From: Halobacteriales archaeon YIM A00010
Lineage (GTDB): Archaea; Halobacteriota; Halobacteria; Halobacteriales; Haloarculaceae
Direction of reading: 5' to 3'
NCBI GenBank assembly: GCA_025041175.1
Contig: JAKCFJ010000001.1
Coordinates: 2,683,526 to 2,747,525 of the forward strand
Length of the DNA: 64,000 nt
A model generated the notes under the pieces. That model was not told the origin of the DNA. It searched no databases and saw only the letters and a list, made by a program, of their open reading frames with translations. The translations under genes and the position numbers were made by a program. Positions within the stretch are counted from its first letter, which is position 1; the number at the start of each line of letters is the position of its first letter. Below, in pieces: positions 32,899 to 41,598 of this stretch.

Positions 32899-33909
32899 TC
32901 ACGCGTCCACATCGGCGTCGAACATCCCTGTGGACATGTACCGTTCGCCGCTGTCGGGAAACACCGTCACGACGAGCGGACAGTCGTCGTATTCGCCGTG
33001 AGTCTCGTTCGGTCCGCCGTCCGCCTGGGCGGTGGCGTCGGTGTTCGGCGCGACCGTCCCCGGTGTCGGTGGGCAGTTCAGCTCCGGCGTTGCGAGCCGC
33101 GCGGCGACCCGTCTGGCAGCGACGTTCGACGCGCCGCTGGACTGGCCGACGAGCAGCCCCTCCTCGCGGGCAAGCCGGCGACATTCGGCTTCTGCGGCGT
33201 CGATCGAGACGGTTTCGACCGAATCGAGGAGATCCAGCTCCAAGTTGTCGCTCACGAATCCCGGACCCATCCCCTGGAACGCGTCCTCGCCCGACTCGCC
33301 GGTCGAGAGCACGGCGTTGGCTTCGGGTTCGACCGCAACGATCTCCATCTCGGGGAACGCCTCGCGGAGCCGGCGGCCGACGCCGCTGATCGTCCCTCCC
33401 GTTCCGACGCCCGCCACGAGCGCGTCGATCGACCGATCCCCGACTTGCTGGAGGATTTCGGGACCCGTCGTCCGGTAGTGGGCCTCCGTGTTCGCCGGGT
33501 TCTCGAACTGGTGCAACTGCACCATTCCCTCCTGTGCGAGGCTGTCCGCGCGGTTTTTCGCGTCGCTGATCTCTCCATCGACGAGGTCGATGTCGGCACC
33601 GTACGCGCGCATGATCTGCCTGCGCTCGGGCGATTTCGAGCTGGGCATCACGATCGTGAGATCGTACCCCTTCGTGGCGGCCACGAGCGCGAGACCGATC
33701 CCGGTGTTCCCGCTGGTCGGTTCGACGATCCGATCGTCCGGCGACAGAACGCCCTCGCGCTCGGCCTGTTCGACCATCCACAGCGCCGGGCGGTCCTTGG
33801 CGCTGCCCGCTGGGTTTTTCGATTCGAGCTTTGCCGCGATCGTCGATCCCGGCGGGGAGTACACCTGTACCAGCGGCGATCCGATGGTGTCGAGGACGGA
33901 ATCGTTCAT
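32899..33909 (-). CDS. cysK: Cysteine synthase family PLP enzyme
   Basis: A 336-aa protein. The PLP lysine is in KNPAGSAKDRPAL (about residues 32-44), substrate loop EPTSGNTGIG, phosphate-binding GVGTGGTISG, and PLP-ring Ser in GQSSGAS. It makes cysteine (or a relative) from an O-activated serine and sulfide. Odd feature: an about 30-residue insertion rich in Pro, Thr and Asn with two Cys (about 285-316) just before the final strand, absent from standard CysK. Cystathionine beta-synthase-like specificity cannot be excluded. Confidence 0.9.
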   Translation of the reverse strand: MNDSVLDTIGSPLVQVYSPPGSTIAAKLESKNPAGSAKDRPALWMVEQAEREGVLSPDDRIVEPTSGNTGIGLALVAATKGYDLTIVMPSSKSPERRQIMRAYGADIDLVDGEISDAKNRADSLAQEGMVQLHQFENPANTEAHYRTTGPEILQQVGDRSIDALVAGVGTGGTISGVGRRLREAFPEMEIVAVEPEANAVLSTGESGEDAFQGMGPGFVSDNLELDLLDSVETVSIDAAEAECRRLAREEGLLVGQSSGASNVAARRVAARLATPELNCPPTPGTVAPNTDATAQADGGPNETHGEYDDCPLVVTVFPDSGERYMSTGMFDADVDA

Positions 33910-34038
33910 ACACGCCGTTCCCGTGGCGACGCTAAAGGCGTGGCGAACCTCCCATATCCGGCTGCTTTCTCGGTGGTGCTGTCCGGCTGTCTCTGCCTCG
34001 TTCCGAACGGCTATCCGTCGTCTGTCCCCAGTTTGGGT

Positions 34039-34482
34039 ATGCTGTCAGAAGGCGATCCGGCACCGACGATCACCGCACAGAACCAGCGTGGCGAACCCGT
34101 CACACCCGATTTCTCCGAGCCGACGGTCGTGTATTTCTATCCTCGTGACGGAACGCCCGGCTGCACGATCGAGGCCCGTCAGTTCCAGGAGCAGCTCCCT
34201 GCGTTCGAAGCCAGCGGTGCCACCGTGTACGGCGTTTCGACCGATCCCGTCGAGAAACACGCCGAGTTCTCCGCGGAGGAGGGACTCGACTTCGAACTGC
34301 TCGCAGATCCCGACGGCACCGTCGCGGCCGACTTCGGTCTCGACGTGCAGGACAACTACGTCCAGCGGATCACGTTCGTTCTCGACGACGAAGAGGTAGC
34401 GGCCGTCGTCGATGCCGACGACGCGAACCCCGAAGGTCACGCCGAGGCGGTACGATCCGTCGTGGCCGAGCTGACGGCGTGA
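34039..34482 (+). CDS. bcp: Peroxiredoxin, bacterioferritin-comigratory protein (BCP/PrxQ) type
   Basis: A 147-aa thiol peroxidase. The peroxidatic Cys is in YPRDGTPGCTIEARQFQE (about residues 38-55). The usual nearby resolving Cys of PrxQ is replaced (ARQFQ), so this is a one-Cys form. The frame is open far upstream through the cysK region, but the family start is at 34039. It is divergent from cysK; a thioredoxin gene lies downstream. Confidence 0.92.
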   Translation: MLSEGDPAPTITAQNQRGEPVTPDFSEPTVVYFYPRDGTPGCTIEARQFQEQLPAFEASGATVYGVSTDPVEKHAEFSAEEGLDFELLADPDGTVAADFGLDVQDNYVQRITFVLDDEEVAAVVDADDANPEGHAEAVRSVVAELTA

Positions 34483-34485
34483 GCT

Positions 34486-34758
34486 TCAGCGTTCCTCGGA
34501 GATCCACACCCCCTGTGTGGGATGAAACACGAGATACGCGTCGACGTTCGACGCGTCGTCGGGATGGGCGGTGTGGAGTGTGAGCTGTCCCGTGATGGGG
34601 TGCTCTCTGTTCAGTTCGATCACCCACGTTTCGGCGTCCGTTTCCGAGTCGAACGACAGCCGAGGAGCGTCCTCCGAATCGAACTCGAAATCAGCCCGAG
34701 AGAACGGCGTCTCCCGAAAGACGGAGGGTTTGAGCTCGACGAGGTATGAATCCGCCAT
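34486..34758 (-). CDS. Small acidic haloarchaeal protein of unknown function
   Basis: A 90-aa protein, convergent with bcp (3 bp apart). It has no membrane helix and no Cys. Beta-rich with conserved-looking segments ETWVIELNREHPI and DAYLVFHPTQGVWI. I do not recognise a family. Confidence 0.6.
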   Translation of the reverse strand: MADSYLVELKPSVFRETPFSRADFEFDSEDAPRLSFDSETDAETWVIELNREHPITGQLTLHTAHPDDASNVDAYLVFHPTQGVWISEER

Positions 34759-34857
34759 ACTGCTGTTTCAACCGCTCGTCTCTTCAACCTCCGGGTCGCT
34801 CGCTGTGGATGCTGCCCGGAGCGCGGCCATTAAGTCGCCCACCCGAGTAGCTCGGGT

Positions 34858-35217
34858 ATGGCACTCGAAACGATGGCACCGAACCCGGTGTGGGACGCGG
34901 ACGCCCACGAGGATACGGTGTCGATCCTGCGCGACCACGACGGCGTGACGTACACGATCTGGGGCGGCGATTGGTGTAAGGACTGCCGGTCACAGCTCCC
35001 CGATTTCGGCGCGGCGCTCGATGCGGCCGGCGTCGATGACGACCGCATCGAGCACGTCGCGGTCGACCGCGACAAGCAGGGTCCCGGCGTCGAGGAGTAC
35101 GCCGTCGAATACATCCCGACGATCGTCGTCGAGCGCGACGGCGAGGAGATCGCCCGGTTCGTAGAGAGCGAAGAGCTCCCTCCGGCGGCGTATCTCGCGG
35201 AACAACTCGATTCGTAA
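34858..35217 (+). CDS. Thioredoxin-family protein with WCKDC active site
   Basis: A 119-aa protein with the thioredoxin fold. The active-site Cys pair is in GGDWCKDCRSQLPDF (about residues 37-51), and a cis-Pro is in YIPTIVVERDGEE. It likely reduces disulfides or BCP. Its end is 4 bp from the end of the convergent YyaL-like gene. Confidence 0.88.
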   Translation: MALETMAPNPVWDADAHEDTVSILRDHDGVTYTIWGGDWCKDCRSQLPDFGAALDAAGVDDDRIEHVAVDRDKQGPGVEEYAVEYIPTIVVERDGEEIARFVESEELPPAAYLAEQLDS

Positions 35218-35221
35218 GCCG

Positions 35222-37336
35222 TCACGCCTCGGTTCCGTCCGAGCGCCACGCGAGCGCCGCTTCGAGATCGGTTTTCGGCGGCGAGCAGGTGAAGTTCTCA
35301 CAGAGGTACACGGTCGGCTCGTCCGCCTGCTGGTCTCGCCCGGCCCAGATCGGCGGGGTCGCGTCGAGACCGAGCCAATCGACCCACTCGGCCACCCCGT
35401 CGGCCGTTGGCGGCCGTCTCCCGATGAGCCGCCGTGGGAGATACGTGGTGGCCAGCTGCTCGCGGAACGAGGGCGGTAGGCCGTCGGCTGCAATGGTGAG
35501 TTCGATGGGACCGGACGCGCGTTCGTCGGCCGCGAGCGCGAGCGAGACACACCGGAGCGGATCCGACTCGATTTTCTTTGTGTGGGTCGACAGCACCGTT
35601 TCGGCGATCGATCCGAACCGGTCGTGGGGAACGAACCCATCGAGCGCGAGCAACAGCGACGTGGCGACGCCCGCGCTCGCTGGTGTCGACTGGTCAGACA
35701 GCTCCTGTGGCCGGGCGATCATCGACTCGCCGCTTTCGGGGGTGAAATACAGGGTGCGGTCTTCGTCCCAGAACTCCCGTTCGATGGCCGTGGCGAGATC
35801 GAGCGCGAACCCGAGCGGCTCGAGTGCCCCCGTCGCCTCGTGCAGGTGGAGCGCACCCCGCCCGAGAAACGCGTAGTCCTCGAGATAGCCCTCGCCGCTC
35901 ACGTCGCCGTCTTTCTCCCGGCGAGCCAGCCGGCGTTCCTCCTCGTCCCACAGCTGCTCCCGGGCGAACGACAGCGCTCGCTCGGCTGTCTCTGCCAGCC
36001 CCGGCTCGTTACACGCCAGCGCTCCCTCCGCGAACGCGGAGATCATCAGCCCGTTCCAGCCCGCCAACACCTTCTCGTCCCGTCCGGGTCGTGGGCGCTG
36101 CTCGCGTCGCTCGAACAGCTGCCGTCGGGCCGTTTCTAGAGACTTTTCGACGGATTCGTCCGTCCGATCGTACGCCTCGGCCAGCTCGTCGATTCCGGCT
36201 TGTGCGGTGAGGACGGTGTTCCCGCCCTCGAAATTCCCCGATTCGGTCACGCCGTATCGATCACGGAACAGGTCGGCGGCCGTCTCATCGTCCACCGCGC
36301 TGTCGATTTCCTCGGGCGTCCAGACGTAGAACGCTCCTTCCTCGCCGTCGCTTTGGGCGTCCAGCGTGGCGTAAAACCCACCATCCGGGTGGGTGAGTTC
36401 CCGCTCGACGAACGTCAGGGTTCGGCGGGCGGCTTCTGCGTACCGGTCGTGGCCGGTGAGCTGGTAGCCGGCGAGCAACACCCGCGTGATCTCGGCGTTG
36501 TCGTACAGCATCTTCTCGAAGTGGGGTACCACCCACTCCCGATCGGTCGTGTACCGGTGGAATCCCCCGCCCACGTGGTCGAACAGTCCGCCGTGCACCA
36601 TCGCGTCCAGCGTCTCCTCGGCCACGTCCCGGTACACGTCCCGTCCGGTTCGTTCGGTGGCGCGCAACAGCGCCCGGACGCGACCTGTCTGGGGGAATTT
36701 CTGTCCCGATCCGAATCCACCGTGCTCTCGGTCGGCACTTTTGGCGATCCGCTGCGCCGTGGAGCGGAGCACGTCCGATTCGGGTGCCTCTCCCGGCTGC
36801 TCGGGAACCTCCTCCAGCTCCCCCGCGATCGCGTCGGTCCACTGCTCCGCCCGGGTTTCCATCTCTTCGCGCTGTTCGGGATCGGCCCACGAGCTGGCGA
36901 CGTTCTCCAGCAGCTCCCGGAAGCCGGGAGTGCGACCGCGCGCGGTGGGTGGGAAGTACGTCCCGACGTAAAACGGCTTACCGTCGGGGGTGAGCCACAC
37001 CGACAGCGGCCACCCGCCGCCGCCGCTGACGAGTTGACAGATCGTCTGGTAGATGCTGTCGAGATCCGGGCGCTCCTCCCGGTCGACCTTGATCGGGACG
37101 AAGTTGTCGTTCAACACCGACGCGACCGACTCGTCCTGGAAGCTCTCGTCTTCCATGACGTGACACCAGTGACACGCCGAGTAGCCGATCGACAGGAAGA
37201 TCGGCACGTCGCGCTCTTTCGCTGCGGAAAGCGCTTGGTCGTCCCACGGCTGCCAGTGCACCGGGTTGTCCGCGTGCTGTTCGAGATACGGACTGGCCTC
37301 CTCCCCAAGGCGGTTGCGGCGGGTGGGATCGGTCAT
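35222..37336 (-). CDS. YyaL-like thioredoxin-domain/six-hairpin glycosidase-like protein (DUF255)
   Basis: A 704-aa protein. The N-terminal DUF255 thioredoxin domain has LSIGYSACHWCHVMEDESF (CxxC at about 52-55) and the VDREERPDLD block. Residues about 200-700 form an (alpha/alpha)6 barrel like N-acylglucosamine epimerases/glycosidases. ATG 37336 starts MTDPTRRNRLGEEASPYL as in the family. The function is unsettled; it is often linked to redox or spermatogenesis-associated homologues (SPATA20). It is convergent with the thioredoxin gene. Confidence 0.9.
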   Translation of the reverse strand: MTDPTRRNRLGEEASPYLEQHADNPVHWQPWDDQALSAAKERDVPIFLSIGYSACHWCHVMEDESFQDESVASVLNDNFVPIKVDREERPDLDSIYQTICQLVSGGGGWPLSVWLTPDGKPFYVGTYFPPTARGRTPGFRELLENVASSWADPEQREEMETRAEQWTDAIAGELEEVPEQPGEAPESDVLRSTAQRIAKSADREHGGFGSGQKFPQTGRVRALLRATERTGRDVYRDVAEETLDAMVHGGLFDHVGGGFHRYTTDREWVVPHFEKMLYDNAEITRVLLAGYQLTGHDRYAEAARRTLTFVERELTHPDGGFYATLDAQSDGEEGAFYVWTPEEIDSAVDDETAADLFRDRYGVTESGNFEGGNTVLTAQAGIDELAEAYDRTDESVEKSLETARRQLFERREQRPRPGRDEKVLAGWNGLMISAFAEGALACNEPGLAETAERALSFAREQLWDEEERRLARREKDGDVSGEGYLEDYAFLGRGALHLHEATGALEPLGFALDLATAIEREFWDEDRTLYFTPESGESMIARPQELSDQSTPASAGVATSLLLALDGFVPHDRFGSIAETVLSTHTKKIESDPLRCVSLALAADERASGPIELTIAADGLPPSFREQLATTYLPRRLIGRRPPTADGVAEWVDWLGLDATPPIWAGRDQQADEPTVYLCENFTCSPPKTDLEAALAWRSDGTEA

Positions 37337-37401
37337 GTCCCCACGTAGATGCCCGACACTAAAGAAAGGCCACTTCACTCGTCGGTGGTGCCCATTTTCG
37401 C

Positions 37402-39402
37402 CTATCGTTTCTCCATTTCACCCGCTGAAAGTCCCTCGTCGCCGCGTTCTAGCGCTTTCGGGACGTCGTGATGGTCGGAGTAGCCGTCGAACCAGCGGGC
37501 GATGCGTTCGAGACGATCGACGACGTGGACAGGTTCACCGCTCCGAGACAGCTCGTGGCCCTCCCGTGGATAGCGGACGAGCCGTGTTTCCACGCCGAGC
37601 TTCCGGTAGCACGTGTGGAGTAACTCGGCGTTGTTGACGGGGACGCGAAAATCCTCGTCGCTGTGGATGAGGAGCGTCGGCGTGTCGACGTTCACAGCGT
37701 GGGCAGCGGGCGAGTGCTCCCAGAGGAAGGCCGCGTCGTCCCACGGCCGCGCGTCGAAGTCTCCCTCGACGAGTTTGAACGCATCGGTCGAGCCGTAAAA
37801 GGAGGTGAGATCGTAAACACCACGCTGGCCGACAGCAGCGGAAAAGCGATCCGTGTGCCCGATGATCCACGCGGTCATGTACCCGCCAAAGCTTCCGCCG
37901 GTCACGAACAGGTTGTCCTCGTCGACGTACTCACGAGCAGTGACCTCCTCGACGCCAGCCATCACGTCGCGCATCGTCATCCCACCCCAGTCGCGCTCGA
38001 TCGACATCGCGAACTCCTCGCCGTAGCCGACTGACCCGCGAGGATTACACCATACCACGACGTACCCGCGGGCGGCCAGCGTCTGGAATTCGTGCCACAT
38101 GGTCCCGCTCGTCGTCCACATCCCGTGTGGCCCGCCGTGGATCTCGACGACGAGTGGATACGTCTCGTTCGGATCGAACTCGGGCGGCGTGAGCACCCAC
38201 CCCTGAATCTCGACTTCGTCGCTCTCGAAGTGGATCGCTTCGGGCTTGCCCACGTGGTGTGTATCGAGGTACCCCGCGTTGACGTTCGTGAGTCGGCGCG
38301 TTTCGCCGTCGACGCGAGTGAACACGTCACAAGGGTGATCCCACCCGCTCCTGACGAACGCGACGACGCCGTCGCGGACGGACGCTCCCGTGAGCTCGCC
38401 GGCGTCGACGACGGTCTCGGTGGTTGGCCCGTGTTCGGCCGCGACACGCCGGAGAACGACGCGTCCCTCGTCCGGCGTGAGGAAGTAGAGTTCGTTCCCG
38501 TCCCACTGGATGCTCGCCGGTTCGACGGTGCGATCGAGCCTCGCTGTGGGCGTGACGATGTCGTCCGTCTCGCGGTCGTACACTTCGATGTCTGTCTGTC
38601 GCATCGATAGTTTTTCTTCAGGCGTGCGTGGATACGCGAGCCGGCCGTCTTCTGTGGCAGCGATAGCGGGCAGCCACCCCGTCGACTGTGTGACAGTCTC
38701 CGTCTCGTCCGTCTGCAGGTCGAGGACGTCGATGTCGTAGCGGACGCTGTCGTCCGGTTTGTCTTCCCGACAGACCGCGTAGTAGAGGGTGGTGGCATCG
38801 CCGAACTCCGGTGTCACGAAATCGTGTTCGCCATCGGTGTGGCGCGTCACTTCCTCCGTCGCCAGATCGACCGTGTAGACGTGGCTTTGTCTCCCATCGA
38901 AGTAGCGCGCGTCGCCGCGGTATATCATCCGGTCGATGACCCGCGGGTCTGGCGCCTCCCGCTCGTACTCCGTGTCTCCGTTTTCGTCGGTGTCGAGCGC
39001 TGCCTCTCGCTCTCGCTCCGTCACTCGTTGCGTGAACGCGATCCGATCCCCGTCCGGCGACCAGACGAACGACTCCACGCCACCGACGACGGCAGTCACC
39101 TGGCGTGCCTCCCCGCCGTCGGTCGGCATGATCCACAGCTGTGGCGTTTCCGTATCTCCTCGGACACTGGTGAACGCCAGGCGGTCACCGCTCGGACTCC
39201 AGCGCGGGGAGCTGTCCTGTCCCGCTACGGCAGTAAACGCCCGCGCCTCCCCGCCGTCGGTGGGGATGGTGTAGATCGTCGTTTCGTACTCATCGTCCGA
39301 GGGAACGTGGCGGACGAACGCGACGGTCTCGCCGTCGGGAGCGAGCTCCGGATCGGAAACCTGTATGATGTCGTGGTAGTCGTTGGCTTTGATACGCTGC
39401 AT
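37402..39402 (-). CDS. S9 family serine peptidase (acylaminoacyl-peptidase-like)
   Basis: A 666-aa protein. The N-terminal half is a beta-propeller with TolB/WD-like repeats (ELAPDGETVAFVRH, SPRWSPSGDRLAFTS, SFVWSPDGDRIAF). The C-terminal alpha/beta hydrolase has nucleophile GGSFGGYM, acid in HSDEDFRVP, and His in REGHEL. It cleaves short or acylated peptides in the cytoplasm; no signal peptide is present. ATG 39402 is supported by a TATA box 28 bases upstream. Confidence 0.93.
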   Translation of the reverse strand: MQRIKANDYHDIIQVSDPELAPDGETVAFVRHVPSDDEYETTIYTIPTDGGEARAFTAVAGQDSSPRWSPSGDRLAFTSVRGDTETPQLWIMPTDGGEARQVTAVVGGVESFVWSPDGDRIAFTQRVTEREREAALDTDENGDTEYEREAPDPRVIDRMIYRGDARYFDGRQSHVYTVDLATEEVTRHTDGEHDFVTPEFGDATTLYYAVCREDKPDDSVRYDIDVLDLQTDETETVTQSTGWLPAIAATEDGRLAYPRTPEEKLSMRQTDIEVYDRETDDIVTPTARLDRTVEPASIQWDGNELYFLTPDEGRVVLRRVAAEHGPTTETVVDAGELTGASVRDGVVAFVRSGWDHPCDVFTRVDGETRRLTNVNAGYLDTHHVGKPEAIHFESDEVEIQGWVLTPPEFDPNETYPLVVEIHGGPHGMWTTSGTMWHEFQTLAARGYVVVWCNPRGSVGYGEEFAMSIERDWGGMTMRDVMAGVEEVTAREYVDEDNLFVTGGSFGGYMTAWIIGHTDRFSAAVGQRGVYDLTSFYGSTDAFKLVEGDFDARPWDDAAFLWEHSPAAHAVNVDTPTLLIHSDEDFRVPVNNAELLHTCYRKLGVETRLVRYPREGHELSRSGEPVHVVDRLERIARWFDGYSDHHDVPKALERGDEGLSAGEMEKR

Positions 39403-39425
39403 ACGAATGATTGAAGTGCAATTTC

Positions 39426-39434
39426 GATATAAAT
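39426..39434 (-). promoter_or_regulatory. TATA box for the S9 peptidase gene
   Basis: On the minus strand ATTTATATC lies centred about 28 bases before the ATG at 39402. This is a strong match in position and sequence for a leaderless haloarchaeal promoter. Confidence 0.65.
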
Positions 39435-39502
39435 CGCACTGATAATTTCGGCTCATCCGGAGGATTGATCGGAAACCGCAGACTGCTCTGCTGTGTGGGT
39501 CT

Positions 39503-39574
39503 TGGATGGGCAACGCTCACGTCGTCATGCCCCCACACGCTCGTGGACGAGACCGTTCTACTCGTCGGTGGCGG
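39503..39574 (+). repeat. Degenerate duplicate of the purD leader and first codons
   Basis: This 72-bp stretch matches 39702-39776 over its length: TGGATGGGCAACGCT at the left, GTTCTACTCGTCGGTGGCGG at the right, with about ten substitutions and a short gap. The ATG equivalent is GTG here. The two copies directly flank element E2. The frame after it is not purD, so it is non-functional as a start. Confidence 0.85.
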
Positions 39575-39701
39575 TGCGGTGGCGGTAACCGTGAGTACAC
39601 CCACCGCGAGCGCAAGCGAGCGGCTTTTTTTGGTCCAGATTTTTTGCGTGAGCGGTGGCCGAAGGCCACCCGAGCGGAAAAAAGGTGGCGTACCAAAAAA
39701 G
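39575..39701 (+). repeat. Hairpin-rich G+C element E2
   Basis: It has the arms GCGAGCGG-CTTTTTTT and TTTTTTGCGTGAG, one hairpin (GGTGGCC-gaa-GGCCACC) and the right arm CGAGCGGAAAAAAGGTGG, collinear with E1 and with the reverse of E3. It is flanked by direct copies of the purD start region. Confidence 0.8.
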
Positions 39702-39776
39702 TGGATGGGCAACGCTTACGTCTTCGTGCACCTCCCACTTGCTCATGGACGAGATCGTTCTACTCGTCGGTGGCGG
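39702..39776 (+). repeat. Native copy of the duplicated purD start region
   Basis: This is the right-hand copy of the 72-75 bp direct repeat around E2. It includes the functional ATG (39745) and the first ten codons of purD, coding for MDEIVLLVGGG. Confidence 0.85.
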
Positions 39777-41034
39777 CGGGCGCGAGCACGCGATCGCCCG
39801 CGCGCTGGCCGACGCCGATGTCACGCTGTACGCTTGCGCGTCGAACCGCAACCCCGGCATCGCTCGGCTCGCGGCGGGGTTCGAAACGCTGGATGAGACC
39901 CACCCGACTGCGGTCGTCACCTACGCCACGGAGGTCGACGCGACGATGGCGGTGATCGGGCCGGAGGCACCGCTCGAATCGGGCGTCGCGGACGCTCTCG
40001 ATGAGGCGGGCGTGTACACGTTCGGTCCCCACGAGAGCGAGGCGCGCATCGAGACGGACAAGGCGTTCCAGCGGCGGTTCATGGCCAAACACGACGTTCC
40101 GGGCAGTCCTGACTTTGCGACGTTCGACGACATGGACGCGGCGTGTGAGTACATCGACGGCTACGACGGTGATCTGGCGGTCAAACCCGCGGGTCTCACC
40201 GGCGGGAAGGGCGTTCGCGTGACCGGCGATCAGATAACGAAAGCCCAAGCGATGGACTACCTTCGGGAATCGGAGTACGACCGGGTTGTGCTCGAAGAGC
40301 GCCTCATTGGCGAGGAGTTCACCGTCCAAGCGCTGGTTGCCAACGGCGAGATTCGCGTTTCGCCCGCCGTGCAGGACCACAAACGTGCCTACGAGGGGGG
40401 TGAAGGTCCGAACACCGGCGGGATGGGGAGCTACTCCGACGCGGGAGAGCTGCTTCCGTTCATGACGGACGAGGATTACGCGGATGCCGTTTCGATCATC
40501 GAGCAGGTCGTCGAGAACCTCAAAGGGTACAAGGGGGCGCTGTACGGGCAGTTTATGCTCACCGCCGATGGGGTGTCGGTCGTGGAGTTCAATGCCCGGT
40601 TTGGGGATCCCGAGGCGATGAACACGCTTCCAGTGCTCGAAACACCGTTCATCGACGTTCTCAGGGCCGCCCGCGACGGCGAGCCACTGCCGGAGCTTTC
40701 GTTCTCACAGCCGGCGACGGTGTGTAAATACGCCGTTCCGGCGGGCTACCCGACTGATCCCAGCGGCGGAACCAAGGTCGCGATCGACGAAGACAGCGCG
40801 GGCGACGCCCTGCTGTTCTACGCCAGCGTCGACGAACGCGACGACGGCGTTTACACCACCACCTCCCGTTCGTTTGCCGTCGTCGGCCGGGCCGACTCTA
40901 TCGACGCTGCCGAAGGGATCGCAGAGGAGGCGCTGTCCGAAGCCGGCACGGAGGGACTGCACGTCAGACACGACATCGGTACCGCCGAGCTGGTCCAACG
41001 GCGCGTCGACCACGTCGAAGAACTCCGGGAGTAG
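39745..41034 (+). CDS. purD: Phosphoribosylamine-glycine ligase
   Basis: A 429-aa ATP-grasp enzyme joining phosphoribosylamine to glycine in purine synthesis. The opening MDEIVLLVGGGGREHAIAR, VIGPEAPLESGVADAL, the ATP-grasp segment DLAVKPAGLTGGKGVRV, PNTGGMGSYSD and VEFNARFGDPEAMN are classic. The frame is open upstream through element E2, but ATG 39745 is the family start. Its 5' end is duplicated upstream of E2. Confidence 0.96.
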   Translation: MDEIVLLVGGGGREHAIARALADADVTLYACASNRNPGIARLAAGFETLDETHPTAVVTYATEVDATMAVIGPEAPLESGVADALDEAGVYTFGPHESEARIETDKAFQRRFMAKHDVPGSPDFATFDDMDAACEYIDGYDGDLAVKPAGLTGGKGVRVTGDQITKAQAMDYLRESEYDRVVLEERLIGEEFTVQALVANGEIRVSPAVQDHKRAYEGGEGPNTGGMGSYSDAGELLPFMTDEDYADAVSIIEQVVENLKGYKGALYGQFMLTADGVSVVEFNARFGDPEAMNTLPVLETPFIDVLRAARDGEPLPELSFSQPATVCKYAVPAGYPTDPSGGTKVAIDEDSAGDALLFYASVDERDDGVYTTTSRSFAVVGRADSIDAAEGIAEEALSEAGTEGLHVRHDIGTAELVQRRVDHVEELRE

Positions 41035-41061
41035 TTCTCAGTACACCGACCCCACACTTTC

Positions 41062-41571
41062 ATGCCCGACGACCCAGACAACGCTCGTCACGACCGACTC
41101 GACAGGCACCCAACTCCGGGAGCGCACAACTCGCTGTGGCGGTGGCCCAACGCCAAGCACCCGCTTCAGATCGTGTTCAACTACGTCCTCATCGTGCTTG
41201 CACGCCACTCCCCGAGCCTCCGGCTGAAGAATCGTCTGTTGGGACTCGCCGGCGTCGACGTGGGTCAGGGCGTCTCGTGGGGGTTGGAATCGACGCCGGA
41301 CGTGTTTTGGCCCGAACTCGTCACCGTCGAGGACCACGCCATCATCGGCTACGACGCCACGCTTCTCTGCCACGAGTTCCTCCAAGAGGAGTATCGAACC
41401 GGCGAGATCCTCGTCGAGGAAGGAGCGATGATCGGCGCGGGCAGTATCGTCCTCCCAGGGGTGACGATCGGCGCAGGTGCGAAAGTGGCTGCCAACTCGT
41501 TGGTGACCGAGGACGTTCCCCCCGCCACGACGGTTGCCGGCGTGCCCGCGACCGAACGTTCCTTACACTGA
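41062..41571 (+). CDS. Hexapeptide-repeat acyltransferase
   Basis: A 169-aa protein. The N-terminal about 60 residues contain a helix/hydrophobic patch ([18 protein letters not shown]). Then come left-handed beta-helix turns ([55 protein letters not shown]) typical of O-acetyl or acyl transferases. The substrate is unknown. It is 27 bp after purD on the same strand. Confidence 0.85.
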   Translation: MPDDPDNARHDRLDRHPTPGAHNSLWRWPNAKHPLQIVFNYVLIVLARHSPSLRLKNRLLGLAGVDVGQGVSWGLESTPDVFWPELVTVEDHAIIGYDATLLCHEFLQEEYRTGEILVEEGAMIGAGSIVLPGVTIGAGAKVAANSLVTEDVPPATTVAGVPATERSLH

Positions 41572-41598
41572 TTGCTCGAAGGGATGTCCGTGTCGGTG

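Larger units (their letters stand above)
39403..39744. other. Gene-free interval between S9 peptidase and purD, mostly repeats
   Basis: It contains the S9 promoter, a degenerate duplicate of the purD start region (39503-39574), hairpin element E2 and the native purD leader. No gene besides these. Confidence 0.7.

Noticed and set aside
39506-39955. Open frame beginning in the left purD duplicate
   Set aside because: It starts in repeat DNA and leaves the purD frame; it is a by-product of the duplication around E2.
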